DNA from: DAOUKH01 sp965261455
GTDB lineage: Bacteria; Chloroflexota; Dehalococcoidia; SHYB01
Assembly (NCBI GenBank): GCA_965261455.1
Contig: OZ253453.1
Location: forward strand, 930,001 to 994,000
Direction: 5' to 3'
Length of the DNA: 64,000 nt
The notes beneath the pieces were generated by a model. It saw nothing but the letters and a program-made list of their open reading frames with translations. It had not been told where the DNA came from and did not search any database. The first letter of the stretch is position 1. Every line of letters begins with the position of its first letter. This document shows, in pieces, positions 51,103 through 59,703 of the stretch. The position numbers and the translations under genes were made by a program.

Positions 51103-51552
51103 ATGAGCGACGACGTCCAACGCCTGATCGACCGGCTCGCCATCCAGGACGTGCTGGCCTCGTACTACCGCGCCATAGACCGCCGGGACTGGGACGCCTT
51201 GGCCGACGTCTACGCCGACGACGCGGTGTTCAGATCGCCGCCCCGTCTAGAGCAGCATGGCCGCGCCGCCATCATCACATCCACGAGCCGCGTCGGCGTC
51301 TACAAGCGCACCTTCCACTTCATGGGCAACCACATCGCCTGGGTCAACGGGGACGACGCCGATGCGGAGACCTACGCCGTCGCCCGTCACTACTACGACA
51401 GGGATGGCGAGGAGCAGGAGTACGTGATCGGCATCCGCTACCTGGACAAGCTCCAGCGGCGCGACGGGCAGTGGTTGATCGTCGACCGGCTGATGCGCTA
51501 CGACTTCCTGCGCGGCGAGTCGCTGATCCATCCCGGCACGAAGGTGGGATAG
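51103..51552 (+). CDS. SnoaL-like (NTF2-fold) protein
   Basis: 149 residues from ATG 51103 (GGAGCGAGGG upstream). VQRLIDRLAIQDVLASYYRA, RDWDALADVYADDAVF, TFHFMGNHIAWVNGDDADAE and YAVARHYYDRDGEEQEYVIG followed by GIRYLDKLQRRDGQWLIVDR give the alpha+beta cone of SnoaL_4-type proteins. Members isomerise, dehydrate or hydroxylate small rings, or only bind ligands. The Tyr/Asp pairs near the cone (DVLASYYRAIDRRDWD) are typical. It converges on the D-aminoacylase. Confidence 0.82.
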   Translation: MSDDVQRLIDRLAIQDVLASYYRAIDRRDWDALADVYADDAVFRSPPRLEQHGRAAIITSTSRVGVYKRTFHFMGNHIAWVNGDDADAETYAVARHYYDRDGEEQEYVIGIRYLDKLQRRDGQWLIVDRLMRYDFLRGESLIHPGTKVG

Positions 51553-51564
51553 TCCCGAGCGGGC

Positions 51565-53265
51565 CTAGGCGTAGTCGGTGCTGCGGATGAGGCGGCCGGG
51601 GTAGGCGCCGGTGTGTTCGGCAGCTTCGACGACGGGGATGCCGTTGACGATGGTGTGCTCAATGCCCTTGGCCTTGATGACGATGCGCTCCTCGCCGTTG
51701 GGGAGGTCGGGGACTTTCTCCTTGGGCAGCGCGCCGATGGTGTCGGGGTCGAAGACCATGACGTCAGCGGCGAGGCCGGGCTCCAAGCGGCCGCGGTCGG
51801 TGAAGCCCATGTAGCCCGCCGGCATACCGGTGAGCTTGTGGACGCCCTCTTCAAGGGTCAGTACGCCCTTGTCGCGCACCCACTGGCTGAGCACCTGCGT
51901 CGAATACTCCGCGCCCGCGATCATGTTGAGGTGCGCGCCGGCATCGGAGACGCCGAGGATGGTGTAGGGGCTGCGGATGATGGAGGCGATGGCCTCAGGG
52001 TCGGTGTTGCGGGTGCCGCTGAAGGTGAACTCCGTTACCAGGTCCTCCGCCAGGGCGATCTCGATCATGGCGTCGAGGGGATGCTTGCCCATGCGACGCC
52101 CAAGCTCGCGGAGGGTGAGGCCCTTCAGGTCGGCGTGCTCGGGGCGCTTGGGGCCGGTGAGCATCGTCGAGTCCCACCGCACGGGCTTCGGGCCCGACTC
52201 CCACGCGGCGTCGATACCCGGCTTCATGCCGTCGCGGTAGGCCGGGTCGGCGAGCAGGGCCTTCTTCTCCGCATCCGGCTTGGGGAGCACTGCCAGCCAT
52301 TCGGGCAGCACGGTGAGCACGAGGTTGTTGTCCTTCAGGTCGAAGTCCTGCGTGGTGGGGCGGCAGGAGCAGACGCCGTAGACACGCCCGCCCTCACGGT
52401 GCGTCCGCTCCATGAAGTCGAGGATCTCCCGCCACCGGCCCTCCGGCGCCTGGGGGTACTGGCCGAGCTCGTTCCAACTCAGCACGCGGCCCGACGTGCG
52501 CGCCCACCGCGCGATGTCCTCTTGGTCGTCGTCGGGGAGGTTGGTGCCGGAGCGAGGCGCGATTTCGATCTGGCCGAAGCCGCGCTCGCCGACCACGGCG
52601 ACCAGGGCGTCGATCTCCGAGACCGCGGCGAAGCGGCTGGGGACAGGGTTGCCCTCCCAATCGACATGGGCCCGTGAGATCGAGGTGGTGAAGCCCACCG
52701 CGCCCACCGCTAGGGCGTCGCGGAGGAGTCCGCACATCGCCTCGACCTCATCCGGTGTGGCCTCGCGCTCCAGCGCGTCGGAGCCCATAACGGTATAGCG
52801 CAGCGCGGAGTGCCCCACCTGGCAGGCGGCATTCAGCCCCAGCGTTTGGCCGACGCGCTCCATGTACTCCTCGAAGGTGCGCCAGTCCCATTCCGGGCCC
52901 TGCCGCATCGCGCCGAGCGACATCCCCTCGACGCGGGCCAGCATGCGCATGATGTAGTCCTGGTCATCGGGCTTACAGGGGGCGATGGTGAAGCCGCAGT
53001 TGCCCATGACGACGGTCGTGACGCCGTGCCAGACGCTCGACGTGAGCAGGGGATCCCACAGCACTTGGGCATCGTAGTGGGTGTGAATATCGACGATGCC
53101 GGGGGCGATGACGAGGCCCTTGGCATCGATGCGGCGCTTGGCCGCGCCGGAGACCTCGCCGACCTCCACGATCTTGCCGTCGTTCACCGCGACGCCTCCG
53201 GGGAACTCCGCCCGCCCCGAGCCGTCCACGATTCGCCCGTTCTCGATTACGAGGTCGTACGCCAT
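51565..53265 (-). CDS. N-acyl-D-amino-acid deacylase family amidohydrolase (second copy)
   Basis: 566 residues from ATG 53265, GGAGG nine bases upstream; longer frames to 54489 are antisense to the lactonase. DLVIENGRIVDGSGRAEFPG, PGIVDIHTHYDAQVLWDPLL, MGNCGFTIAPCKPDDQDYIM (metal-bridging Cys) and GVSDAGAHLNMIAGAEYSTQ mark the family. The C-terminal cap GLAADVMVFDPDTIGALPKE closes a beta sandwich. It differs in the middle from 24979-26667 and is not next to a transporter. Hydrolyses N-acyl-D-amino acids or related amides. Confidence 0.88.
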   Translation of the reverse strand: MAYDLVIENGRIVDGSGRAEFPGGVAVNDGKIVEVGEVSGAAKRRIDAKGLVIAPGIVDIHTHYDAQVLWDPLLTSSVWHGVTTVVMGNCGFTIAPCKPDDQDYIMRMLARVEGMSLGAMRQGPEWDWRTFEEYMERVGQTLGLNAACQVGHSALRYTVMGSDALEREATPDEVEAMCGLLRDALAVGAVGFTTSISRAHVDWEGNPVPSRFAAVSEIDALVAVVGERGFGQIEIAPRSGTNLPDDDQEDIARWARTSGRVLSWNELGQYPQAPEGRWREILDFMERTHREGGRVYGVCSCRPTTQDFDLKDNNLVLTVLPEWLAVLPKPDAEKKALLADPAYRDGMKPGIDAAWESGPKPVRWDSTMLTGPKRPEHADLKGLTLRELGRRMGKHPLDAMIEIALAEDLVTEFTFSGTRNTDPEAIASIIRSPYTILGVSDAGAHLNMIAGAEYSTQVLSQWVRDKGVLTLEEGVHKLTGMPAGYMGFTDRGRLEPGLAADVMVFDPDTIGALPKEKVPDLPNGEERIVIKAKGIEHTIVNGIPVVEAAEHTGAYPGRLIRSTDYA

Positions 53266-53375
53266 GCCGGAAACCTCCACGCCGTGCTCACCGGGCCGCT
53301 CGGCGCATGATACGCCGGAGACGGTGTCGGGGGCTACGGCGACCGACGCGCTGGCGCGGGCAGGGTCGCCCCCAC

Positions 53376-53381
53376 TACAAT
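53376..53381 (+). promoter_or_regulatory. -10 TACAAT before 53422
   Basis: TACAAT overlaps an in-frame ATG at 53380, so the gene starts at ATG 53422 (AGGAGA upstream). Confidence 0.55.
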
Positions 53382-53421
53382 GACGGCGCATCCGCCGTTC
53401 GCGCGGAACCAGGAGACATCC

Positions 53422-54270
53422 ATGCCCCCGCGAGACATCCACACCCTGCTCGACGACCTTATGTTCGGCGAAGGCCCCCGCTGGCATGAGGGCGCGCTGT
53501 GGTTCTCCGACATGCACGCCCACGAGGTCGTCCGCGTCGAGGTGGAGGGTGGCCGCCCCGACACCGTGGTCCACGTACCGAACCGCCCCTCCGGCCTCGG
53601 CTTCGATCCCGACGGGCGCCTGCTGGTCATTTCGATGACCGACCGGAAGCTGCTGCGCCACACCGACGCCGGGCTCGAAGAGGTCGCCGACCTGAGCGCC
53701 CTCGCCGACGGCCCCTGCAATGACATGGTGGTCGACGCGAAAGGCCGGGCCTACGTGGGGAACTTCGGCTTCGACACCTTCGCCGGTGAAGCACAGAAGG
53801 ACACCGTGCTCATACTCGTCACGCCAGACGGCGAAGTCCGCGCCGTCGCCGACGGGCTTTCCTTCCCCAACGGGGCGGTGGTCACGCCCGACGGCAAGAC
53901 GCTCATCGTCGGCGAGTCGCGGGGACTGCGGCTTACCGCCTTCGACATCGAAGAGGACGGCTCGCTGTCCAACCGCCGGGTCTGGGCCGACCTTGGCGTG
54001 ACGCCGGACGGGATCGCGCTCGACGAGGAGGGCTGCATCTGGATCGCGACGCCGCGGGGACCGGGGTTCATCCGCGTCGCCGAGGGGGGCGAGATCAGGG
54101 AGACCATCGAGTCCGACATACTGGGGATCGCCTGCGCGCTCGGCGGCGAGGACCGCCGGACGCTCTTCCTCCTCGAAGCGAAGGAATCGAACCCCCAGAA
54201 GATCGAGGGCCGGGGCAACGCCCGCATCCGCTACACGCGGATCGAAGCGGCCGGCGCGGGCATCCCCTAG
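53422..54270 (+). CDS. SMP-30/gluconolactonase family protein
   Basis: 282 residues, six-bladed beta-propeller. FGEGPRWHEGALWFSDMHAH holds the N-terminal metal Glu, PNRPSGLGFDPDGRLLVISM, GPCNDMVVDAKGRAYVGNFG (Asn-Asp metal site), FPNGAVVTPDGKTLIVGESR, and TPDGIALDEEGCIWIATPRG the last Asp. SMP-30 enzymes use Ca or Zn to open sugar and other lactones. The next gene begins directly after its stop codon, so the two are translationally linked. Confidence 0.88.
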   Translation: MPPRDIHTLLDDLMFGEGPRWHEGALWFSDMHAHEVVRVEVEGGRPDTVVHVPNRPSGLGFDPDGRLLVISMTDRKLLRHTDAGLEEVADLSALADGPCNDMVVDAKGRAYVGNFGFDTFAGEAQKDTVLILVTPDGEVRAVADGLSFPNGAVVTPDGKTLIVGESRGLRLTAFDIEEDGSLSNRRVWADLGVTPDGIALDEEGCIWIATPRGPGFIRVAEGGEIRETIESDILGIACALGGEDRRTLFLLEAKESNPQKIEGRGNARIRYTRIEAAGAGIP

Positions 54271-54558
54271 ATGCCGCTCAAGTTCACCGACCGGGCCCGC
54301 GAGGCGCTGGCGGCCCTCCTCGACTCGGAGGAGCACGAGCCGGGCCATCTCATCCGTATGCTCTCGGACATCTACGGCGGCTTCCACCTCGTCTACGGCG
54401 AGCGCAAGGAGACGGACCAAGTCGTCGAGTTCGAGGGGCGTCCGATTCTGATCATCGACGCCTCGATCAGCGAGCACCTCGTGGAGCACATCAAAGGCGA
54501 CACGATCGACGTGGAGATGACCGACGACGGGCCGTCGCTGCGGGCGCTTTCCTCCTAG
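54271..54558 (+). CDS. HesB/IscA-like domain protein without cysteines
   Basis: 95 residues starting immediately after the lactonase TAG. FTDRAREALAALLDSEEHEP and SISEHLVEHIKGDTIDVEMT have the order of A-type Fe-S carrier domains (the LxxAxxxL start and the late strand before the C-terminal CxC), but the three cysteines are absent: the protein has none. Fe-S binding is therefore unlikely. Cys-less HesB-like proteins occur in Gram-positives and Chloroflexota with unknown function. Similarity judged by eye. Confidence 0.65.
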   Translation: MPLKFTDRAREALAALLDSEEHEPGHLIRMLSDIYGGFHLVYGERKETDQVVEFEGRPILIIDASISEHLVEHIKGDTIDVEMTDDGPSLRALSS

Positions 54559-54603
54559 CCGTCTCTTTGACGCTCCGCGGCCCCGCGCGTAAACTCAGGC
54601 CCC

Positions 54604-55272
54604 ATGACGGTGACGGCCACCATCTTCATCCATGGGCGCCAGGGGACGTTCGACCAATTCGACCACATGGCGGCCTCGGCGAAGGACGCCGTGGACGTCT
54701 TCGCCTTCGACTGGAGCGCGGGCCGCCTCGTTGAATGGGGCGCGGCGGGCTTCAGGGAGACGGCGCACCGTTCGAGCGACGCGTCCGTCGGCGTCGGTGC
54801 CGCGGTAATCAAGGCCGCGGGGCAGCTTCTCGATCAGATCGACGCCTGCCGACTCGCCTCGGCGCGGGTGGTCGGCCACAGCAAGGGCGGCGCGGTGGCG
54901 CTCCAGGCCATCGTCGAGATCATCAAGGGGCGGCACAACCCCGGGATCACGACAGTGACGACGCTCGACCCCTCGATCTCGAAGCGGGCCAGCTTCGGCG
55001 TCCGGCTCGGCGCGGCGGCGTCGAAGTGGCCGTGGCTCCACGGGCGGCTCTCCGGCGAGCCTCGCTTCGACCGGCTCGACATCGGCGAGATCCGGCGCTT
55101 CCTGCTGAGCAAGCGGCTGCCCGCGCCTCTCGCCGCCGCCGGTATCACGCTGTGGAACCTGCGCTCCACCCGCTGGTCGTCCGAGATCCCAGGCGCGCAC
55201 AACGTCTATATCGGCGGCGGCCATCAGTCGGCGTTCGAGAATCCCCACGCGCTCGAAGCGGTCCGGCGCTAG
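54604..55272 (+). CDS. Alpha/beta hydrolase (lipase-like)
   Basis: 222 residues. TATIFIHGRQGTFDQFDHMA gives the HG oxyanion loop, and RVVGHSKGGAVALQAIVEII the nucleophile elbow G-H-S-K-G (Ser near residue 98). Asp in TTLDPSISKRASF and His in GGGHQSAFENPHALEAV complete a triad. GHSKGG replaces the normal GHSxGG. It is shorter than most lipases; substrate unknown. A short 44-nt gap after the HesB-like gene suggests possible co-transcription. Confidence 0.75.
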   Translation: MTVTATIFIHGRQGTFDQFDHMAASAKDAVDVFAFDWSAGRLVEWGAAGFRETAHRSSDASVGVGAAVIKAAGQLLDQIDACRLASARVVGHSKGGAVALQAIVEIIKGRHNPGITTVTTLDPSISKRASFGVRLGAAASKWPWLHGRLSGEPRFDRLDIGEIRRFLLSKRLPAPLAAAGITLWNLRSTRWSSEIPGAHNVYIGGGHQSAFENPHALEAVRR

Positions 55273-55332
55273 GGTGCGCCACCAAACCGCCGCGCCTCCA
55301 CAATCGACGACAACGGCCTGAAGGAGACCGCC

Positions 55333-56463
55333 GTGGCAATCACGCCGTTCACCATCGACATTCCCAACGAAGACCTGGCCGACCTGAAGCATCGGCTTGA
55401 AGGAACGCGCTGGCCCGACGAGATCCCCGGCTCCGGCTGGGACTACGGCTCGAACCTCGCTTACGTCAAGGAACTGTGCGAGTACTGGCGTGACGCGTAT
55501 GACTGGCGCGTCCACGAGCGCATGCTCAACGAGTTCCCTCAGTTCAAGGCCGACGTGGACGGGCTCGGCATCCACTTCATCCACGTCAAGGGCAAGGGGC
55601 CAAACCCCATGCCCCTGGTGATCACCCACGGCTGGCCGAGCTCCTTCTATGAGTTGCACAAGGTGATTGGGCCGTTGTCAGACCCCGCGAGCCACGGCGG
55701 CAACGCCGAAGACGCCTTCGACGTCGTCGCTCCCTCGCTGCCCGGCTACGGCTTCTCCGACCCTGCTCGCGAGCGCGGCATGAATACCAAAGCCATCGCC
55801 GCCCTCTGGGTGAAGCTGATGGAACAGCTGGGCTACGAGCGGTTCGGCTCTCAGGGCGGCGATTGGGGCGCCGGAGTCACCACCGCGCTCGGGGTCAACC
55901 ATCCCGAGCGGATGATCGGCGTCCATCTCAACATGGTCACCGCCCAGATCGACGAGGAGAAGCTCACCCCCGAACAGCGCGAGTGGTGGGATAACCTGAA
56001 GGCTTACCGGCAGGAGGAGTGGGGCTACGTCCACCTGCAGGGCACCAAGCCACAGACCGCGTCGTACGGGCTCAACGACTCGCCCTCGGGGCTGGCGGCG
56101 TGGATCGTCGAGAAGTGGCGGCGCTGGAGCGATTGCGGCGGCGAGGTCGAGCGCAGCTACACCAAGGACGAGCTGCTCACCAATATTTCGATCTACTGGT
56201 TCACCCAGAGCATCGCCTCCTCGATGCGCCTGTACAAAGAGACGTTCCGGGGCTCGACGACGCCGCGGCCCTCTCCGCGCATCGAAGTCCCGACCGGGGT
56301 GGCCACGTTCAAGGAGGCGAACCGGCCGCCGCGCGCGCTGGCCGAACACGCCTACAATCTCAAGCGCTGGACGGACATGGAGCAGGGCGGCCATTTCCCC
56401 GCGATGGAGAACCCCGGCGGCCTCGTCCACGAAGTCCGCGAGTTCTTCCGCCCGCTCCGCTAG
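55333..56463 (+). CDS. Epoxide hydrolase (alpha/beta hydrolase with EHN domain)
   Basis: 376 residues, GTG start with AAGGAG. The N-terminal EHN domain reads FTIDIPNEDLADLKHRLEGT and VKELCEYWRDAYDWRVHERM. HGWP (residues 99-102) is the oxyanion hole, D177 in GSQGGDWGAGVTTALG the nucleophile, and H354 in MEQGGHFPAMENP the general base. Tyr acids likely lie in the cap (TNISIYWFTQSIASSMRLYK). It opens epoxides to diols in the cytoplasm, perhaps on products of the LLM oxygenases. Followed 35 nt later by a mycothiol-type dehydrogenase homologue. Confidence 0.9.
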   Translation: MAITPFTIDIPNEDLADLKHRLEGTRWPDEIPGSGWDYGSNLAYVKELCEYWRDAYDWRVHERMLNEFPQFKADVDGLGIHFIHVKGKGPNPMPLVITHGWPSSFYELHKVIGPLSDPASHGGNAEDAFDVVAPSLPGYGFSDPARERGMNTKAIAALWVKLMEQLGYERFGSQGGDWGAGVTTALGVNHPERMIGVHLNMVTAQIDEEKLTPEQREWWDNLKAYRQEEWGYVHLQGTKPQTASYGLNDSPSGLAAWIVEKWRRWSDCGGEVERSYTKDELLTNISIYWFTQSIASSMRLYKETFRGSTTPRPSPRIEVPTGVATFKEANRPPRALAEHAYNLKRWTDMEQGGHFPAMENPGGLVHEVREFFRPLR

Positions 56464-56498
56464 ACCCGAAAGCACAAGCCGAACCAAGGAGGCGTCCC

Positions 56499-57587
56499 AT
56501 GCCGATCGATGGACTTGGAGTCGTATCCCGCGCGGCGGGCGAGCCCGCCCTCGTCGAAGATATCGTGATCGACGATCCGGGGCCCGGCGAGGTGCTGGTG
56601 CGGATTCAGGCCAGCGGGGTCTGCCACACCGACCTGCACTACAAGCTGGGCAACATCACCGACGAGTTTCCCTTCCTGCTCGGCCACGAGGGCGCGGGCA
56701 TCATCGAGGCGGTGGGCGAGGGCGTGAGCGAGCCCAAGGTCGGCGACTACGTGGTCCTCGCCTGGCGCGCCCCGTGCGGCTCCTGCCGGTTCTGTGCCAT
56801 CGGCCAGCCGCACCTGTGCTCGGCCAGCCTCAACGCCGAGCCCCGGATGAAGACCAAGCGAGACAACCTGACGCTGAACCCCGCGCTGGGGATCGGGACG
56901 TTCTGCACCCACACGGTGGTCGCCGCCAAGCAGGCGGTGCCCGTCCCCGAAAGCTGCCCGCCGCCGCAGGCCTCGCTCATCGGCTGCGGCGTGATGACGG
57001 GGGTTGGCGCGGCGCTCTACTCGGGGCAAGTGCGCCGGGGGAGCACGGTCGCGGTCTACGGATGCGGCGGGGTCGGGTGCAGCGTGATCATGGGAGCCAA
57101 GCTGGCGGGGGCGGCCAAAATCATCGGCGTCGACATCGCGGTGAACAAGCTCGACTGGGCGCGCCAATTCGGCGCCACCGACGTGGTCGACGCGACCGCC
57201 AGCGACCCCGTGGAGGCGGTCAAGGCGCTCACCGGCGGCAACGGCGTCGATCACTCCTTCGAGGCCGTCGGCACACCGCAAACGCTGCTCCAGGCGCTAT
57301 GGAGCCGCGACCTCGCCGGGACCTGCACCCTCATCGGCGTGCCGAGTCCCGACATGAAGGTCGAGATTCCCATGCTCCAGTTCTTTGGCCTCGGCGGAGC
57401 GCTCCGGGTGAGCTGGTACGGCGACTGCCTCCCCTCCCGCGACTTCCCCATGCTCGCCGACTGGTACGCCAAGGGCACGCTCGACCTCGACCGCGTGGTG
57501 ACAAAGCTCATCAAGCTCGATGAGACGGAGCCGGCCTTCGAGGCCATGGAGCGGGGCGAGACGCTGCGCTCGGTGATCGAGCTCTAA
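56499..57587 (+). CDS. Zinc alcohol dehydrogenase of the S-(hydroxymethyl)mycothiol dehydrogenase type
   Basis: 362 residues from ATG 56499, AAGGAGG upstream. Catalytic zinc: C42, H63, E64 (SGVCHTDLHYKLG, LLGHEGAG). Structural zinc: C93, C96, C99, C107 (APCGSCRFCAIGQPHLC). Rossmann motif GCGGVGCSVIMG. The C-terminal third (GALRVSWYGDCLPSRDFPML and LIGVPSPDM) is very like actinobacterial MscR. MscR oxidises the formaldehyde adduct of mycothiol; whether this host makes mycothiol is unknown, so another thiol or an alcohol may be the substrate. Confidence 0.83.
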   Translation: MPIDGLGVVSRAAGEPALVEDIVIDDPGPGEVLVRIQASGVCHTDLHYKLGNITDEFPFLLGHEGAGIIEAVGEGVSEPKVGDYVVLAWRAPCGSCRFCAIGQPHLCSASLNAEPRMKTKRDNLTLNPALGIGTFCTHTVVAAKQAVPVPESCPPPQASLIGCGVMTGVGAALYSGQVRRGSTVAVYGCGGVGCSVIMGAKLAGAAKIIGVDIAVNKLDWARQFGATDVVDATASDPVEAVKALTGGNGVDHSFEAVGTPQTLLQALWSRDLAGTCTLIGVPSPDMKVEIPMLQFFGLGGALRVSWYGDCLPSRDFPMLADWYAKGTLDLDRVVTKLIKLDETEPAFEAMERGETLRSVIEL

Positions 57588-57594
57588 GGACGCG

Positions 57595-58935
57595 CTACTC
57601 CCACCACATCTTGTTGGGGGCGTCGCCGGTGATGATGCGGGCCATGAGCCGGCCTAGCCGGACGCTGTAGTTCGTGCCGCGGTCCTCGGGGTAGATCTGG
57701 GTGGTGTTGGCCAGCCAGAGGTCTTCGATGGGCGTCTTCAACGAGGGGATCTGCTTCGAGTAGTCGACGCCGATGATGGGCTGCGCGGCGTTCTCGCGGT
57801 GGTAGCTCCACTCGATCACCGACGACTCGTCGAAGTCCGGCACGATGCGCTTGATGGCGGGCACGTAGTGAGCCCAGAGTTCGTCGGGGGGCATGTTGTA
57901 GAACTTGTCCTCATGGGCCACGTAGTTCGACAGGTAGACCAGGTGCCGCCCGCCGTAGAGCGACTTGTCCACGAAGTTGGTGTGTTCGATCATCCCAACG
58001 AACGGAATCGAAGAGTCGGCGATGTTGATCCAGTAGTAGGGGGTGAGGGGCCGGTCGAGCTGCATCACGATCAGGATGGCCGCCTCGTAGCGGACTTTGG
58101 TGAGGAGGGCCTTGTAGTCGTCGGGCAACTCGGGGACGAGGGCGGGGACGACGGAGGAGGGCGAGGTGGCGAGGACGGCGTCGAAGCGGCGCGTCTCCTC
58201 TTTGCCGTCGCTCTCCACGACTAGGCCCGTGGCGCGGCCGTCCTCGACGACGACGCGCTTCACCGTGGCGGGGTAGTGCAACTCCCCGCCGCCGGCGGGG
58301 ATGGCGCGCTCCAGGGCCTCGAAGATCTCGGCGAAGCTGCCCATGGGGTAGCCCAGGCGCTCGCGGCCCCGCAGCCCCTTGTCGCGGGAGGTCGTACGTA
58401 GGTAGATCTTGCCCCACAGCCAGGCCATCGAGACCTCGTCGGCGTGGTCGCCGAACTTGCCGCGCAGCAGGGGGCCCCAGACCACGTCCAGCGCCCGTTG
58501 TCCGATGCGCCGGCGCAGCCAGTCGCGGGCGGTGACCTTTTCGTACTCGCGCGGCCAGTACTTCTTGCGCTGGAGGTAGAACGTGACCAGGCCCAGCCGC
58601 AGGCGCTGGAAGAGCGTCAGCGGCTTGAAGCGGAGCAGGTCGAGGGGCGTGGTGAAGGGGTGGACCGCGCCCTGGCTGTAGAAGCCGACGCTGGACTCGA
58701 TCCACGCCATCTTGTCGCCGAGACCGAGCTCCTCGATGAGCTCGACGATGGACGTGTCGCTGCGGAAGAGGTGGTGGTAGCCGCGCTCGAGCCGACCTCC
58801 GCCGACATCGAAGGTGGACGCCTGGCCACCGAGGAACGGGGCCCGTTCGTACACGACGGGCTTGTGGCCGCGGCGCGTGAGCTCGTATGCGGCTGACAGT
58901 CCAAGCGCGCCGCCGCCAATGATCCCGACTTCCAT
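57595..58935 (-). CDS. NAD(P)/FAD-dependent amine-oxidase/desaturase-type oxidoreductase
   Basis: 446 residues. MEVGIIGGGALGLSAAYELT is the FAD dinucleotide motif GxGxxG; GGQASTFDVGGGRLERGYHH the typical GG-doublet; then ESSVGFYSQGAVHPFTTPLD, GDHADEVSMAWLWGKIYLRT and AVLATSPSSVVPALVPEL. The C-terminal IEDLWLANTTQIYPEDRGTN holds the second FAD contact. The family includes protoporphyrinogen oxidase, carotenoid desaturases and hopanoid-linked enzymes. Its substrate is unknown. Separated by 47 nt from a histidine phosphatase upstream; both read toward lower coordinates. Confidence 0.85.
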   Translation of the reverse strand: MEVGIIGGGALGLSAAYELTRRGHKPVVYERAPFLGGQASTFDVGGGRLERGYHHLFRSDTSIVELIEELGLGDKMAWIESSVGFYSQGAVHPFTTPLDLLRFKPLTLFQRLRLGLVTFYLQRKKYWPREYEKVTARDWLRRRIGQRALDVVWGPLLRGKFGDHADEVSMAWLWGKIYLRTTSRDKGLRGRERLGYPMGSFAEIFEALERAIPAGGGELHYPATVKRVVVEDGRATGLVVESDGKEETRRFDAVLATSPSSVVPALVPELPDDYKALLTKVRYEAAILIVMQLDRPLTPYYWINIADSSIPFVGMIEHTNFVDKSLYGGRHLVYLSNYVAHEDKFYNMPPDELWAHYVPAIKRIVPDFDESSVIEWSYHRENAAQPIIGVDYSKQIPSLKTPIEDLWLANTTQIYPEDRGTNYSVRLGRLMARIITGDAPNKMWWE

Positions 58936-58982
58936 GGATTATTAATCTTACACCAGAAGGGTGCGGAATCCGCGGAAGCGCG

Positions 58983-59591
58983 CTAGAGCAGGGCGCCGCC
59001 GATGGGGGCGAGGTGGGCGGCATCGTTGACGCCGAGCACGAGCTTGCTGTCGTCGACGAGGCTGATGGTAGATATCGAGGTGTTCTGCAAGCGGAACCGC
59101 ATCGCCCCGTCGAACGGCCTTTCGAGGACGTAGCAGAGGGCGGCGTTGATGAAGCCGCCGTGGGCCACGAGGGCGTAGGTCCCGCCGCCGTCCTTGACGG
59201 GGCCGGAGAAGACCTCGCTCAACACCGTGGACGCCCGCTCGTAGAGCTGCGCCGGCCCCTCGCCGTTCTGGTCCGCGTAATCGATGTGGTAGAGCTTGGT
59301 GCGCTTCAGGTAGCGGCCCGCCCGCTCGCGGTGCGCCTCAGGAGTCAGCGGGTCGCGGTCGCCGGTGTCGATCTCGCGGAAGCGGCGGTCGAAGGTGATG
59401 GGGAGGCCGGTGCGGGCGGCGACGGTCTCGGCGGTCTGCCGCGCCCGTGCCATCGTGCTCGAATAGATGCCCTTCAGCCCGACGGAGGCTAGCCGATCCG
59501 CGACCAGCTCCGCCTGCCGAACCCCAAGCTCGGTCAGGCCGTCTTCGGAACCGTAGAGAGCCTCGCCGTGGCGTATCAGTAGAAGCTCCAG
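58983..59591 (-). CDS. Histidine phosphatase family protein starting at CTG
   Basis: 202 residues when read from CTG 59591: LELLLIRHGEALYGSEDGLT holds the phosphohistidine motif RHG, and ARARQTAETVAARTG, RFREIDTGDRD and ALVAHGGFINAALCYVLERP (second His) complete the family order. A TGA lies 21 bases upstream of CTG, and no ATG/GTG/TTG intervenes. GGAGG sits six bases before the CTG and TAGAAT (59630-59625) 33 nt before it, so CTG initiation is well supported. Starting at ATG 59453 would remove RHGE. Likely a cofactor or sugar-phosphate phosphatase. Confidence 0.82.
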   Translation of the reverse strand: MELLLIRHGEALYGSEDGLTELGVRQAELVADRLASVGLKGIYSSTMARARQTAETVAARTGLPITFDRRFREIDTGDRDPLTPEAHRERAGRYLKRTKLYHIDYADQNGEGPAQLYERASTVLSEVFSGPVKDGGGTYALVAHGGFINAALCYVLERPFDGAMRFRLQNTSISTISLVDDSKLVLGVNDAAHLAPIGGALL

Positions 59592-59624
59592 CGTCTTCCT
59601 CCGGGGACTCGCTCAAACGTATCG

Positions 59625-59658
59625 ATTCTACCCCGCCGCCGGGGGGTTTTGGTATAAG
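59625..59658. promoter_or_regulatory. Divergent -10 boxes (histidine phosphatase / APH kinase)
   Basis: Minus-strand TAGAAT (59630-59625) serves the phosphatase. Plus-strand TATAAG (59653-59658) serves the kinase, excluding the ATG at 59659 and favouring ATG 59704. Confidence 0.45.
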
Positions 59659-59703
59659 ATGCGCACGCATTCGCCGCCATGGGGCGGCGGGCGATGGGAG
59701 ATC

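Noticed and set aside
51565..54489. A 974-residue minus-strand frame extending past the D-aminoacylase start
   Set aside because: The added part is antisense to the lactonase and has no family motif; ATG 53265 with GGAGG is the natural start.
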